Below, piece by piece: positions 1 through 7,832 of a stretch of DNA of 9,706 nt. Within the stretch, counting starts at the first letter, position 1. Each line of letters starts with the position of its first letter. Source of the stretch: JASFEQ01 sp050122535 (GTDB taxonomy: Bacteria > Desulfobacterota > DSM-4660 > Desulfatiglandales > HGW-15); assembly GCA_050122535.1 (NCBI GenBank), contig JASFIT010000153.1, positions 1 to 9,706 of the forward strand, given 5' to 3'. A program made the translations under genes and the position numbers. The notes under the pieces were generated by a model. It was given only the letters and a program-made list of their open reading frames with translations. It searched no databases and was not told the origin of the DNA.

Positions 1-2347
1 TGCTGTCTTTTCCCGACAAGAGGGGTATGCCATAAGCAAGACAGTAGTCCCTTAGTGCCCAGTTGGCGCGGACCAATTGAGCTGCCTTGTACTTTCCGTC
101 CGGGTTTTGTGCCGGATCGTATTGAATCGTGGGCCAGCAGAAGTTGTCTACCCCTCCCAACTGGTTTGGATCGCACCCAACCGCCAGCACTCTCCTGACC
201 GCTTCATCAATGGTTAGGGCGCTCATATGATAGGTATCAATCTGAGATAAATGGGGGTTTATGGCCTGAGCAACGCCAATCCCTCTCTGCAGGTCCAGAA
301 TCGGCCTGACGACCACGGCGTCACTTAGCATATCCCTTCTCTTTCCCACCAGAGGTTTGATGACACTTCCCCCCTGGACTTCGTGATCATACTGTTTAGC
401 AATCCAGTTTCTGCAACATATATTGGGACGAGAAAGCATTTCCTTGAGAAGAGGGCCATACTTTTGGGGTTCACTTAGGACAGGCTCTTTAAGACCCCTC
501 ATCTCTGGCGGAATCCACTCCGCATCAAACTCCCACTGGGGAAAATCGGAGGTTAAGAAATCTACCCTTATAAAGGCACAGGTGTTGCCCTTATAGTCAA
601 GTCTGAGGTAGCCAGAATCATTGTACTCCCCAATAACAGTGCTCTCCACCGCATGTTTCGCAGAGAGTTTCATGAAGCGATCTAGGTCTTCAGGCTTCAC
701 CGCTATGGTCATTCGTTCCTGGGATTCAGAGACCCAAATCTCCCACTGGTCCAGGCCGTCATACTTCAAAGGGACCTTGTCCAAGTCCACTCGACAGCCA
801 TTGCTGAATCGGCAGGATTCCCCCACTGAAGAGGAAAGCCCACCTCCTCCATTATCGGTAATAAAGGATATGAGACCCTCATCCCTCGCTTCCAGTAAGA
901 AGTCATGCATCTTTTTCTGGGTATATGGATCTCCGATCTGCACATGCCCCGCAGGGGTCGATTCACTGTATGTCTCCGAGGCTGCTGTAACCCCATGGAT
1001 TCCGTCTTTCCCAACCCGCCCTCCTGACATGATAATAAGGTCACCGGGGGTAGTGGTCTTCAAATGAGATGATTCGTTGTTGACCTTGGCAGGCATGATT
1101 CCTAGAGCCGTGACAAAGACGAGACACTTGCCCAGATAGCTTTCATCAAAGAGCACTTGACCGAAAGGCGTGGGAATGCCGCTTTTGTTCCCCCCATCCC
1201 TTACCCCTTCAATGACACCGTCCAGGAGGCGTCGTGGATGGAGGTGTGGTCTCAGGTCCTCTGCATAATCTCGAGGGCCTACACAGTACCCATATAGCCC
1301 CATGATGAGTTTGGAGCCCTTTCCCGTCCCCATGGGGTCGCGATAAATACCAACGATTCCTGTAATAGCGCCGCCATAAGCCTCCATGTTGGAAGGGCTA
1401 TTGTGCGTCTCACCCGTGATTGTGTAATAGTAATGATCATGAAAGCGAGCGACTCCAGCATTATCCCACAGAACCGATACGACCCAATCCTTTTCATCTT
1501 TTATCTTTAGGGTAGGGGCTTCAATGCAGGTCTTAAAGGGGTTATCTACGAGCTCTTTATGGCCACTGGAAAGATCATGGTATCTGAAGAGTCCTTTGAA
1601 AGTGTTGTGGTTGCAGTGATCACTGCGGGCCTGAGAGATATATTCCAGTTCCACATCAGTGGGTAATGAAAGGCCATACTTGTTCCTTTCTGCCTGAATG
1701 TCCTCACGCAAAAAGTAGCGCCGGATAACAGGAATATCACTCTCCTGTAAAGCGAGATTACGATCCAGGGAAATCCTTCTTAATTCTTCATCGCTCCCTA
1801 TCGCTATGGTACTCACCTGCGGTTCATGGTCGAGCACCACTTTGGGCAGAATAATACCTATACCCTCATCAGGATTCCATTCACCGGGAGAATAGATCCT
1901 CCATTGTTGGATGATTTCGTTGGCGAGGATCTCAGAGGCGATCTTTTTCACCTGCACTTGCAGAAGTTTTCCCTTAATCACATAAAGCTTGGAGGTGTAA
2001 ACGGCCTCATCAGGTTTGAATCTGAGTTTCAAGAGATCCTCAATGGCCTCCACCGCTGTGCTTCCGGCCGTGTCTCTGACGCCGGGCCGAAATCCTATCC
2101 AGATTATCCAATCAAACGCCTTGGCCATGGGTGAAAAGGAGGATTCTTCTGTGACTGGATTGGTAAATATGTGGGTCCTTAGCATCTCCAACTGGTGGGC
2201 ATTCAGATCAGCATCTATGGTCAGGACACGGATCACCCGAATATCTTCTATCTCAAGGTCGAAATAATCCTTTGCTTTATCCCTTACGCTCGCCCCTTCT
2301 GCATCCATCAAACCGTCTCTCAGCCGTATTTCCAACCTGGAGGCCAT
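1..2347 (-). CDS. purL: Phosphoribosylformylglycinamidine synthase, long PurS-PurL fusion form (3' end outside window)
   Basis: This enzyme performs the fourth step of de novo purine synthesis in the cytoplasm: the ATP- and glutamine-dependent conversion of FGAR to FGAM. The frame stays open from the ATG at 2345-2347 to the left edge, giving 782 visible residues. A GGAG ribosome binding site lies about 7 nt before the start. The first ~200 residues are an extension that looks PurS-like. The synthetase core follows: RSDHCNHNTF with the conserved catalytic-type histidine at residue 244, GETHNSPSNMEAYGGA (Mg/ATP region), GGRVGKDGIHG, DNGGGGLS and SESQERM. At the left edge the visible sequence ends in GIPLLSGKDS. 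Small PurL has the equivalent histidine near residue 32, so the N-terminal fusion is about 210 residues. I expect roughly 200 more residues beyond the window, based on a family length near 1000 from memory. Whether a glutaminase domain is fused cannot be seen; in this family it is usually a separate PurQ. No frameshift was found at the positions checked. Confidence 0.95.
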   Translation of the reverse strand, partial: MASRLEIRLRDGLMDAEGASVRDKAKDYFDLEIEDIRVIRVLTIDADLNAHQLEMLRTHIFTNPVTEESSFSPMAKAFDWIIWIGFRPGVRDTAGSTAVEAIEDLLKLRFKPDEAVYTSKLYVIKGKLLQVQVKKIASEILANEIIQQWRIYSPGEWNPDEGIGIILPKVVLDHEPQVSTIAIGSDEELRRISLDRNLALQESDIPVIRRYFLREDIQAERNKYGLSLPTDVELEYISQARSDHCNHNTFKGLFRYHDLSSGHKELVDNPFKTCIEAPTLKIKDEKDWVVSVLWDNAGVARFHDHYYYTITGETHNSPSNMEAYGGAITGIVGIYRDPMGTGKGSKLIMGLYGYCVGPRDYAEDLRPHLHPRRLLDGVIEGVRDGGNKSGIPTPFGQVLFDESYLGKCLVFVTALGIMPAKVNNESSHLKTTTPGDLIIMSGGRVGKDGIHGVTAASETYSESTPAGHVQIGDPYTQKKMHDFLLEARDEGLISFITDNGGGGLSSSVGESCRFSNGCRVDLDKVPLKYDGLDQWEIWVSESQERMTIAVKPEDLDRFMKLSAKHAVESTVIGEYNDSGYLRLDYKGNTCAFIRVDFLTSDFPQWEFDAEWIPPEMRGLKEPVLSEPQKYGPLLKEMLSRPNICCRNWIAKQYDHEVQGGSVIKPLVGKRRDMLSDAVVVRPILDLQRGIGVAQAINPHLSQIDTYHMSALTIDEAVRRVLAVGCDPNQLGGVDNFCWPTIQYDPAQNPDGKYKAAQLVRANWALRDYCLAYGIPLLSGKDS

Positions 2348-2381
2348 CTGTGACTCCTTGTTTTTTTTCAGATTTTGAGGT

Positions 2382-2410
2382 ACTCTAAATGAATAGTAAG
2401 GACGAGTCAA
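2382..2410 (-). promoter_or_regulatory. Probable sigma-70 promoter of purL
   Basis: Read on the minus strand, TTGACT (2405-2410) and TAGAGT (2382-2387) are separated by exactly 17 bp. Transcription would start near 2375, giving a leader of about 30 nt before the purL start codon. The -35 matches the consensus at five of six bases and the -10 at four of six. This is a hand-picked match. Confidence 0.5.
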
Positions 2411-2429
2411 TATGTTACCATGCCCGTTG

Positions 2430-2451
2430 TGGGGTTGAAATCGCAACCCCA
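2430..2451. promoter_or_regulatory. Perfect 8-bp inverted repeat between divergent genes; possible operator
   Basis: TGGGGTTG and CAACCCCA are perfect reverse complements separated by 6 nt. The element lies about 20 bp upstream of the predicted purL -35 box and about 95 bp before the divergent ATPase gene, so it could regulate either or both. No T-run follows on either strand, so it does not look like an intrinsic terminator. The rest of the 200-bp intergenic region (2348-2547) shows no convincing plus-strand promoter: TTGACC at 2462-2467 lacks a good -10 partner. Confidence 0.35.
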
Positions 2452-2547
2452 GATGCATATATTGACCAAGAGGCTTTTTAGCTGGATTCATTGAGGTTTT
2501 TCAAGAATGCTAACTCAACATTTTTAAATCATGAATGAGAGGTAACC

Positions 2548-4356
2548 ATGCAACGTGACAGCGGGAATGAGGGCAGTAGCGGAAAGCTCCCTGATCAGAA
2601 AGAGCTGGAAAAGGAGCTGAGCGAATATCTATCCAAAAAATATGGAAACCGCATTAAGATCATCTCGCCTTTCATCTTTCCAAAGGGTGAGGAGGCAGCA
2701 ACAGATGAGGGAAAAGCTGCGGATAGGAAAAGTGGCATTCCCACATTCGATATGCTGCCTGAAGAGCTGGAGGCCTATCTTGACAGCTTCGTTGTGAAAC
2801 AGGACCAGGCCAAGGCCGTTTTGGCCACAAAGATCTGCACCCATTTCAACAGGATCAACTACCTGAAGAAGAATTCTGAGAAAAAGAAGACCCTGGGCGT
2901 GGGCATGATAAAAAACAATGTGCTCATGATTGGCCCGACAGGGGTGGGCAAAACCTATATCATCAAACTCATTGCACAAAAGTTGGGCGTTCCTTTTGTC
3001 AAGGGTGATGCCACCAAATTCAGTGAGACCGGCTACGTGGGCGGCGACGTGGAAGATCTGGTGCGCGATCTGGTCTATGAAGCGAATGAAAATATAGACC
3101 TGGCGGAAAACGGTATCATCTATATTGATGAAATCGATAAGATAGCGTCTGCCAGAAATATCATTGGCCACGATGTATCCCGTACAGGGGTCCAGAGGGC
3201 CCTGCTGAAGCCGATGGAAGAGACGGAAGTGGACCTAAAGGTCCCCCATGATCCAGTCTCCCAAATTCAGGCCATCGAGCATTACAGGCGAACGGGCAAA
3301 AAAGAGAAAAAGATGGTCAATACAAGGAATATCCTTTTTATCATGAGTGGAGCCTTTGGTGAGTTGGCAGAAATCATCAAGAAGCGACTTCAACGCCAGG
3401 GAATAGGCTTTGAAGCGGATGTACGGCCAACTGAAGTGCCATGGGAGATCTTGAAGGAGGTAGCGGCCCAGGATTTGATTGAATTTGGATTCGAGTCTGA
3501 ATTCGTAGGCCGATTGCCTGTCGTTGTTGTCTTTGATGAACTGACCAAAGATGACCTGGTGGAGATTCTGAAGAATCCCAATAACCCTATCATCCTAAGC
3601 AAGAGGCAGGATTTCAGGGCCTACGGGATTGACATAAAATTTGAGGATGAGGCGTTGGCCAAGATAGCTGAAATGGCCGTTCAAGAGAAAACCGGCGCCC
3701 GGGGTTTGGTGAGTGCCATGGAAAAGGTCCTTATCCCTTTTGAGAAGAACCTACCCTCTACAGATATCAAGAAACTTCTGGTTACCCCCGAACTGGTCGG
3801 TGACCCTGAAGGGGAGCTATCATCTCTAAAACAGAATCCAGATGATTCGAAAAGACTGGAGAGGTTCGAAAGGGGAGTCCGGCAAGAGCTAAAGAACATA
3901 AAGGCGTTTGTTACCAGTAGGGCCCGCGATTTTCGTCAAACATCTGGCTTGGAGCTCTACGAGAAGAGGGTTGGGTTGATAGCAGAGCTCTATTTAAAGA
4001 CCATCTGTGATATAACTTCCGCCTTCGATGACTTTCTGCAGATGTATAAGCAAATCAAAATGGAAGAGAATACCCTGTTTGACCAACTCGAGGCAAACGT
4101 CACTTTTGATGATAGCGCCGTTGATGAGATAATCCACCAAGCTATTGAGACCGGTGAAGAACCAAGGTCTTTGGCATTGAGGCTGGTGAAAAAGCTTGAG
4201 TACGGCCTCAAGCTTGTAAGGGATCGAGCAGGCATTGAAGATTTTGTCATCAGTGGAGAGGCTGTAACTGATATGGAAAAGTATATCAACGGACTTGTCA
4301 AAAAGTACTACCAGCAAGAATACGATCTCCATCATCCGAAGAGCAAGGAGAGTTAA
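2548..4356 (+). CDS. ClpX-like AAA+ ATPase without zinc-binding domain, with C-terminal extension
   Basis: This is an ATP-driven unfoldase of the ClpX/HslU clade, 602 residues, presumably cytoplasmic. Visible motifs are Walker A GPTGVGKT (129-136), pore loop GYVG (162-165), Walker B IIYIDEIDK (190-198), arginine-finger region EFVGRLP (R322) and sensor 2 GARG (R385). The IGF tripeptide that docks ClpX on ClpP sits at 286-288 in the expected context after a FIMSGAF segment. The ~60-residue N-terminus has no CXXC pairs, so the ClpX zinc-binding domain is absent. Residues ~230-258 form a longer, basic counterpart of the ClpX RKH-loop region. The TKFSETGYVG segment resembles HslU, but the HslU I-domain is missing. 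Residues ~405-602 are a charged, probably helical extension that I do not recognise. ClpX is usually about 420 residues, so this is likely a specialised paralogue. The start is preceded by GAGAGG at a workable distance. It lies 77 bp before ahbC on the same strand and may be co-transcribed with it. The substrate is unknown. Confidence 0.88.
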   Translation: MQRDSGNEGSSGKLPDQKELEKELSEYLSKKYGNRIKIISPFIFPKGEEAATDEGKAADRKSGIPTFDMLPEELEAYLDSFVVKQDQAKAVLATKICTHFNRINYLKKNSEKKKTLGVGMIKNNVLMIGPTGVGKTYIIKLIAQKLGVPFVKGDATKFSETGYVGGDVEDLVRDLVYEANENIDLAENGIIYIDEIDKIASARNIIGHDVSRTGVQRALLKPMEETEVDLKVPHDPVSQIQAIEHYRRTGKKEKKMVNTRNILFIMSGAFGELAEIIKKRLQRQGIGFEADVRPTEVPWEILKEVAAQDLIEFGFESEFVGRLPVVVVFDELTKDDLVEILKNPNNPIILSKRQDFRAYGIDIKFEDEALAKIAEMAVQEKTGARGLVSAMEKVLIPFEKNLPSTDIKKLLVTPELVGDPEGELSSLKQNPDDSKRLERFERGVRQELKNIKAFVTSRARDFRQTSGLELYEKRVGLIAELYLKTICDITSAFDDFLQMYKQIKMEENTLFDQLEANVTFDDSAVDEIIHQAIETGEEPRSLALRLVKKLEYGLKLVRDRAGIEDFVISGEAVTDMEKYINGLVKKYYQQEYDLHHPKSKES

Positions 4357-4433
4357 TTAGATCCGGCCCTTCCTCTCAGAAGTCTTCTTTTCTTTGAGTT
4401 CTCACCAGAACCAAAACCTGTAGGAATGAGGAA

Positions 4434-5627
4434 ATGATAGGCATCTCCAAACTCTATTGTGGGACTGTAGAGCCCTCTGATGCACTTCGTTATGGCAGAC
4501 GGTCGGGTGATATGCCCTCCCATCTACTCCAGTTCTCTGCGGATAAGAAGCCGGTGGTGGTCTGGAACATGACCCGGGCATGCAACTTAAAATGTATTCA
4601 CTGCTATGCCCATGCGGTCGGTCGGAGCCGTGAAACGGAGTTGACGACTGAGCAAGCCAAAACCATGGTTGATGACCTGGCACATTTCGGGGTACCGGTC
4701 CTTCTTTTTTCTGGCGGTGAGCCTTTGGTGCGCCCCGATCTGGTAGAACTGGCCAGTTATGCCGTCTCCAAGGGCATGAGGGCGGTCATATCCACAAACG
4801 GAACCCTTATTACCCAAGAAAAGGCAGAGGAATTGAAGAGGGTGGGCCTTTCCTACGTGGGCGTCAGTTTAGATGGCATGGAGTCGATCAATGATCAGTT
4901 TCGCGGGAAAAAGGGTGCTTTTAGAGATGCCATCGAGGGCATAAGGAACTGTCAAGATTCGGGGCTCAAAGTTGGACTTCGGTTCACCATTAATCGCATG
5001 AATATGGGTGAGGTATCACGGATATTTGATCTCCTCGAGGCATCAAATATACCGAGGGTCTGTTTTTACCATCTTGTCTACGCAGGGCGAGGGTCCGATT
5101 TGATCGATCAAGACCTGGATCATGCCGAGACCCGAAGAGTGGTCGATCTGATTTTGGACAGGACCAAGGATCTGCATGATCGGGGCATCGCCAAGGAAGT
5201 GCTGACCGTGGATAACCATGCGGACGGACCCTACCTCTATCTTAGGATGCTCAGGCAGAAGAATCCCCGGGCCAAAGAAGTCCTAGAGCTTCTCAAAATG
5301 AATGAGGGAAATAACTCCGGTAGGGGTATAGGATGCATTAGCTGGGACGGCTCTGTCCATGCGGACCAATTCTGGCGACATTGCAGTTTTGGAAATATCC
5401 TGGAAAAACCGTTCAGCCAAATATGGACAGACCTTTCCAATCCCCTGATGGCCAAACTGAAGGATAAGAAGCGGTATGTAAAGGGACGTTGCGCTTTATG
5501 TCAGTGGCTTGATATCTGCGGTGGTAATTTCAGGGTCAGGGCAGAGGCCGCAACTGGTGACCTGTGGGCCCCAGATCCGGCCTGTTATCTAAGCGATGAG
5601 GAAATAGGGATTGATAAAAGTGCCTAA
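4434..5627 (+). CDS. ahbC: 12,18-didecarboxysiroheme deacetylase, radical SAM/SPASM enzyme AhbC
   Basis: AhbC removes the two acetate side chains from 12,18-didecarboxysiroheme to give iron-coproporphyrin III in the alternative heme pathway of sulfate reducers and archaea. The 397-residue protein starts with the family-typical MIGISKLYCGTVEPSDALRY. The radical-SAM cluster motif CNLKCIHC places C50, C54 and C57 for the [4Fe-4S]-SAM site. GGEP is at 94-97 and STNGT at 120-124. The C-terminal SPASM-type region has C301, C317, C353, C356, C362 and C384, with the segment RCALCQWLDICGGN at 352-365. The start has a good GAGG site just upstream. The position before hemB and ahbD supports AhbC over other radical SAM proteins. 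The last codons (KSA, then TAA) fall inside an AT-rich repeat array, so the extreme C-terminus may have been shaped by the repeat. Confidence 0.93.
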   Translation: MIGISKLYCGTVEPSDALRYGRRSGDMPSHLLQFSADKKPVVVWNMTRACNLKCIHCYAHAVGRSRETELTTEQAKTMVDDLAHFGVPVLLFSGGEPLVRPDLVELASYAVSKGMRAVISTNGTLITQEKAEELKRVGLSYVGVSLDGMESINDQFRGKKGAFRDAIEGIRNCQDSGLKVGLRFTINRMNMGEVSRIFDLLEASNIPRVCFYHLVYAGRGSDLIDQDLDHAETRRVVDLILDRTKDLHDRGIAKEVLTVDNHADGPYLYLRMLRQKNPRAKEVLELLKMNEGNNSGRGIGCISWDGSVHADQFWRHCSFGNILEKPFSQIWTDLSNPLMAKLKDKKRYVKGRCALCQWLDICGGNFRVRAEAATGDLWAPDPACYLSDEEIGIDKSA

Positions 5628-5679
5628 AGTGGAATAAAGTGCCTAAAGTAATCTAAAGTGTCTAAAATGCCTAAAATTG
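5615..5679 (+). repeat. Phased short repeats, TAAAGTG units every 9-10 bp
   Basis: Seven units beginning TAAA(A/G) start at 5615, 5625, 5635, 5644, 5654, 5663 and 5672, with spacings of 10, 10, 9, 10, 9 and 9 bp. Typical units read TAAAGTGCC or TAAAGTGTC. The first unit and part of the second encode the last residues and stop codon of ahbC. The array lies 76 bp upstream of the hemB start. A single inverted copy (CTTTTAGTTCACTTTTT) is at 5721-5737 and could pair with the array. The function is not known to me; a phased protein-binding site, a curved DNA segment or a simple intergenic repeat are all possible. Confidence 0.75.
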
Positions 5680-5755
5680 TTTGATCTGCCTTTTCATGTA
5701 TGTCCCAAAACCCCGTTTATCTTTTAGTTCACTTTTTCCCTGAAAGGACATTGTC

Positions 5756-6730
5756 ATGATTATACGTCCCCGCAGGCTCAGGAGATCGTCAGCCATACGG
5801 CAAATGGTCAGAGAGACGACCCTCTCGGTGAAAGACTTCATCTACCCCCTTTTTGTGAGACATGGCCAACACATAAAAGACCCTATAGCCTCCATGCCGG
5901 GACAGTATCACTTTTCTGTGGATAGCATAGCGAAAGAGGTAGAGGAGATATGGTCGCTGGGCATCCCCTCCATCATCCTCTTCGGCCTGCCCGATAAAAA
6001 GGATGCTGTGGGAAGTCGATCCTACGCAGAGGATGGGGTTGTCCAGCAGGCCATTTTGGCCATCAAGGAGAAGGTGCCTGAGATGGTGGTCATGACCGAT
6101 GTTTGCCTTTGTGAATACACGGATCATGGCCATTGCGGTGTTATCAAAGATGGCCAAGTGGATAATGATGCCACCCTCGAGCTCTTGGCCCGCCAGGCCG
6201 TCAGTCATGCCAAAACGGGTGCCGATTTTGTGGCCCCCTCTGACATGATGGACGGTCGCGTGGCCGCGATAAGAGAGGAACTGGATGCCAATGGTTTCCA
6301 GGAGATCGGCATACTTTCGTATGCAGTCAAATATGCCTCCGCCTTCTATGGCCCTTTCAGGGAGGCCGCTGAATCCGCTCCCCAGTTTGGTGACCGCTCA
6401 GGGTATCAGATGGATGCGGCCAATGCCATTGAAGCGATCAAAGAGGCCGTTCTGGATATGGAAGAGGGGGCCGACATGCTGATGGTAAAGCCCGCACTTC
6501 CCTATCTGGATATTGTCAGAAGGGTGCGTGAGGAATGCTTGCTGCCTTTGGCCGCCTACAACGTGAGTGGAGAGTACGCCATGATCAAGGCAGCAGATGA
6601 AAAGGGATGGATAGACGGCACTAGAGTGATGATGGAAGCCTTGCTCTCCATCAAGAGGGCAGGGGCCGATTTGATATTAACCTACTTCGCCAAAGAGGCT
6701 GCACAAATATTGAATTCGGGCACTAAATGA
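5756..6730 (+). CDS. hemB: Porphobilinogen synthase (delta-aminolevulinate dehydratase)
   Basis: HemB condenses two 5-aminolevulinate molecules to porphobilinogen, the first common tetrapyrrole step, in the cytoplasm. The protein is 324 residues, the normal family length. The metal-binding cysteine motif DVCLCEYTDHGHCG gives C117, C119 and C127, which indicates a zinc-type active site rather than the aspartate-rich magnesium form. The Schiff-base lysines are K192 in SYAVKYASAFYGPF and K245 in MLMVKPALPY. GDRSGYQMD (212-220) is also family-typical. AAAGGA lies about 7 nt before the ATG. The TGA stop overlaps the ahbD start (ATGA), so translation is probably coupled. The gene ends normally at TGA, which argues against genome-wide reassignment of TGA. 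Its place inside the ahb cluster ties it to siroheme-derived heme synthesis. Confidence 0.97.
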   Translation: MIIRPRRLRRSSAIRQMVRETTLSVKDFIYPLFVRHGQHIKDPIASMPGQYHFSVDSIAKEVEEIWSLGIPSIILFGLPDKKDAVGSRSYAEDGVVQQAILAIKEKVPEMVVMTDVCLCEYTDHGHCGVIKDGQVDNDATLELLARQAVSHAKTGADFVAPSDMMDGRVAAIREELDANGFQEIGILSYAVKYASAFYGPFREAAESAPQFGDRSGYQMDAANAIEAIKEAVLDMEEGADMLMVKPALPYLDIVRRVREECLLPLAAYNVSGEYAMIKAADEKGWIDGTRVMMEALLSIKRAGADLILTYFAKEAAQILNSGTK

Positions 6731-7815
6731 AGAAAGCTTCCTCGCATAAGAGAAATGAGCTTCGCCTAGTGGCCTGGGAAATGACCAGAAGCTGCAACCT
6801 GAATTGCGTCCACTGTCGGGCTGCCGCTGAACGAGGACCTTATCCAGGAGAACTGGACACGGAAAAATGCCTCGAGATACTGGACCAGATTGCGCAGGTG
6901 GGAAAGCCTATCGTCATCCTTACGGGCGGTGAGCCCTTATTGAGACAGGATGTCTTTGCGTTGGCCCAACACGGAACGCTGCTGGGCCTGCGCATGGTGA
7001 TGGCCACCAACGGGACGCTAGTTACGCCAGAGATCGCTGAGAGAATCAAGTCATCGGGGATTAAGCGGGTGAGCATTTCCCTTGATGGGGCGAGCGCGCA
7101 GGAACATGATCAATTTCGGAAGGTGCCAGGGGCCTTTGATGCTTCCCTTCAGAGTATTGAATGGTTGAATAGGGAGGGCATAGAGTTTCAGGTTAATACT
7201 ACTGTGACGAGACATAATGTCCACCAGGTCGGAGAAATCTTGGATCTGGCGGTCAATCTGGGCGCCGTGGCACACCATATCTTCCTGTTGGTTCCCACGG
7301 GGCGTGCGAAAGATATGGTCAACCAGGAGATTGACGCCCTGGAATATGAAAAACTACTGCACTGGTTCTATGACATGAGAAATCAGGTTCCCCTTCATCT
7401 CAAGGCCACTTGTGCGCCTCATTATTACAGAATCCTCCGTCAAGAGGCTCACACAAGGGGAGAAAAGGTCAACTTTGATACCTATGGTCTCGATGCGGTC
7501 ACTCGCGGGTGCTTGGGGGGGACCGCCTTCTGCTTCATCTCCCATGACGGGATCGTTCAGCCTTGCGGCTACTTAGAATTGAATAGCGGAGACCTTAAGG
7601 AGTCATCTTTCGGGGAAGTGTGGCGAGATTCTCAGATCTTCAAGCGATTGAGAGATTTCTCAGCGTATGGTGGAAAATGAGGCCGATGTGAATATCTGAA
7701 GTTCTGTGGGGGGTGCCGTGCCAGGGCATATGAAAACACTGGAGACTACATGGCCGAAGAACCCTTGTGCATATATAAACCTTCGAAGGAGCTGAGGGTC
7801 GCAGGTGGGTCCTAA
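6727..7815 (+). CDS. ahbD: Heme b synthase AhbD (radical SAM/SPASM), with in-frame TGA probably read as selenocysteine
   Basis: AhbD converts iron-coproporphyrin III to heme b by oxidative decarboxylation of two propionates. The radical-SAM motif CNLNCVHC (C23, C27, C30), GGEP (67-70) and ATNGT are clear. A SPASM-type C-terminal domain begins at RGCLGGTAFCF (C262, C269) and QPCGYL (C280). After residue 317 the frame meets TGA (7678-7680) and continues without shift for 44 codons to TAA (7813-7815). That tail contains GRCEYLKFCGGC and ends a family-like ARAYENTGDYMAEEPLC segment. Read through, the protein is 362 residues with Sec318, C321, C327, C330 and C348. Aligned with AhbC, Sec318 falls exactly on AhbC C353, a cluster-ligand position. 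Stopping at TGA would leave a 317-residue protein without most cluster ligands. A real nonsense mutation or sequencing error is the alternative. The start overlaps the hemB stop by 4 nt. Confidence 0.85.
7678..7680 (+). other. In-frame TGA, candidate selenocysteine codon in ahbD
   Basis: The TGA sits between codons for YGGK and GRCEYLKFC. It replaces the first cysteine of a CX2CX5CX2C motif. Cysteine codons TGT/TGC differ from TGA by one base, so both a Cys/Sec exchange and a simple nonsense mutation are possible. The intact downstream frame favours recoding. The adjacent hemB uses TGA as a true stop, so reading of TGA would have to be context-dependent. Confidence 0.7.
7701..7727 (+). promoter_or_regulatory. 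Candidate bacterial SECIS hairpin inside ahbD
   Basis: Hand folding gives a lower stem GUUCUG (7701-7706) with CAGGGC (7722-7727), including two G·U pairs. G7708-C7721 follows after a one-base bulge. After an internal bulge (7718-7720), G7709-C7717 and G7710-C7716 close the apical loop GGGUG (7711-7715). The loop begins 31 nt after the TGA, and bacterial SECIS loops are expected about 16-37 nt downstream with a G early in the loop. A competing hairpin pairs 7713-7717 with 7725-7729 (loop 7718-7724). bSECIS elements are poorly conserved in sequence, so this is only supportive. Confidence 0.4.
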
Positions 7816-7832
7816 GGGCCCTTCTTTTCCCC

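Noticed and set aside
621..2267. Several open frames at 621-1067, 766-1044, 1279-1497, 1546-1740, 1826-2134 and 2016-2267
   Set aside because: They lie in other frames within purL, whose frame is continuous and motif-rich.
2629..3171. 180-codon minus-strand frame inside the ATPase gene
   Set aside because: It is antisense to the Walker A/B region of a convincing AAA+ protein and has low-quality composition.
4357..4433. Terminator between the ATPase gene and ahbC
   Set aside because: AGAA/TTCT near 4379 forms at most a 4-bp AT-rich stem before a short pyrimidine run; too weak to call.
5615..5679. CRISPR array
   Set aside because: Units are only 9-10 bp with no unique spacers and no cas genes nearby.
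5789..6208. 139-codon minus-strand frame inside hemB
   Set aside because: It is antisense to the conserved HemB coding sequence and has no recognisable domain.
7678..7680. Genome-wide reassignment of TGA to an amino acid
   Set aside because: hemB ends at a TGA exactly where the family normally ends, and overlaps the ahbD start there, so TGA still works as a stop.
7660..7815. Frameshift as the cause of the split ahbD
   Set aside because: The family sequence continues in the same frame on both sides of the TGA; no shift is needed.
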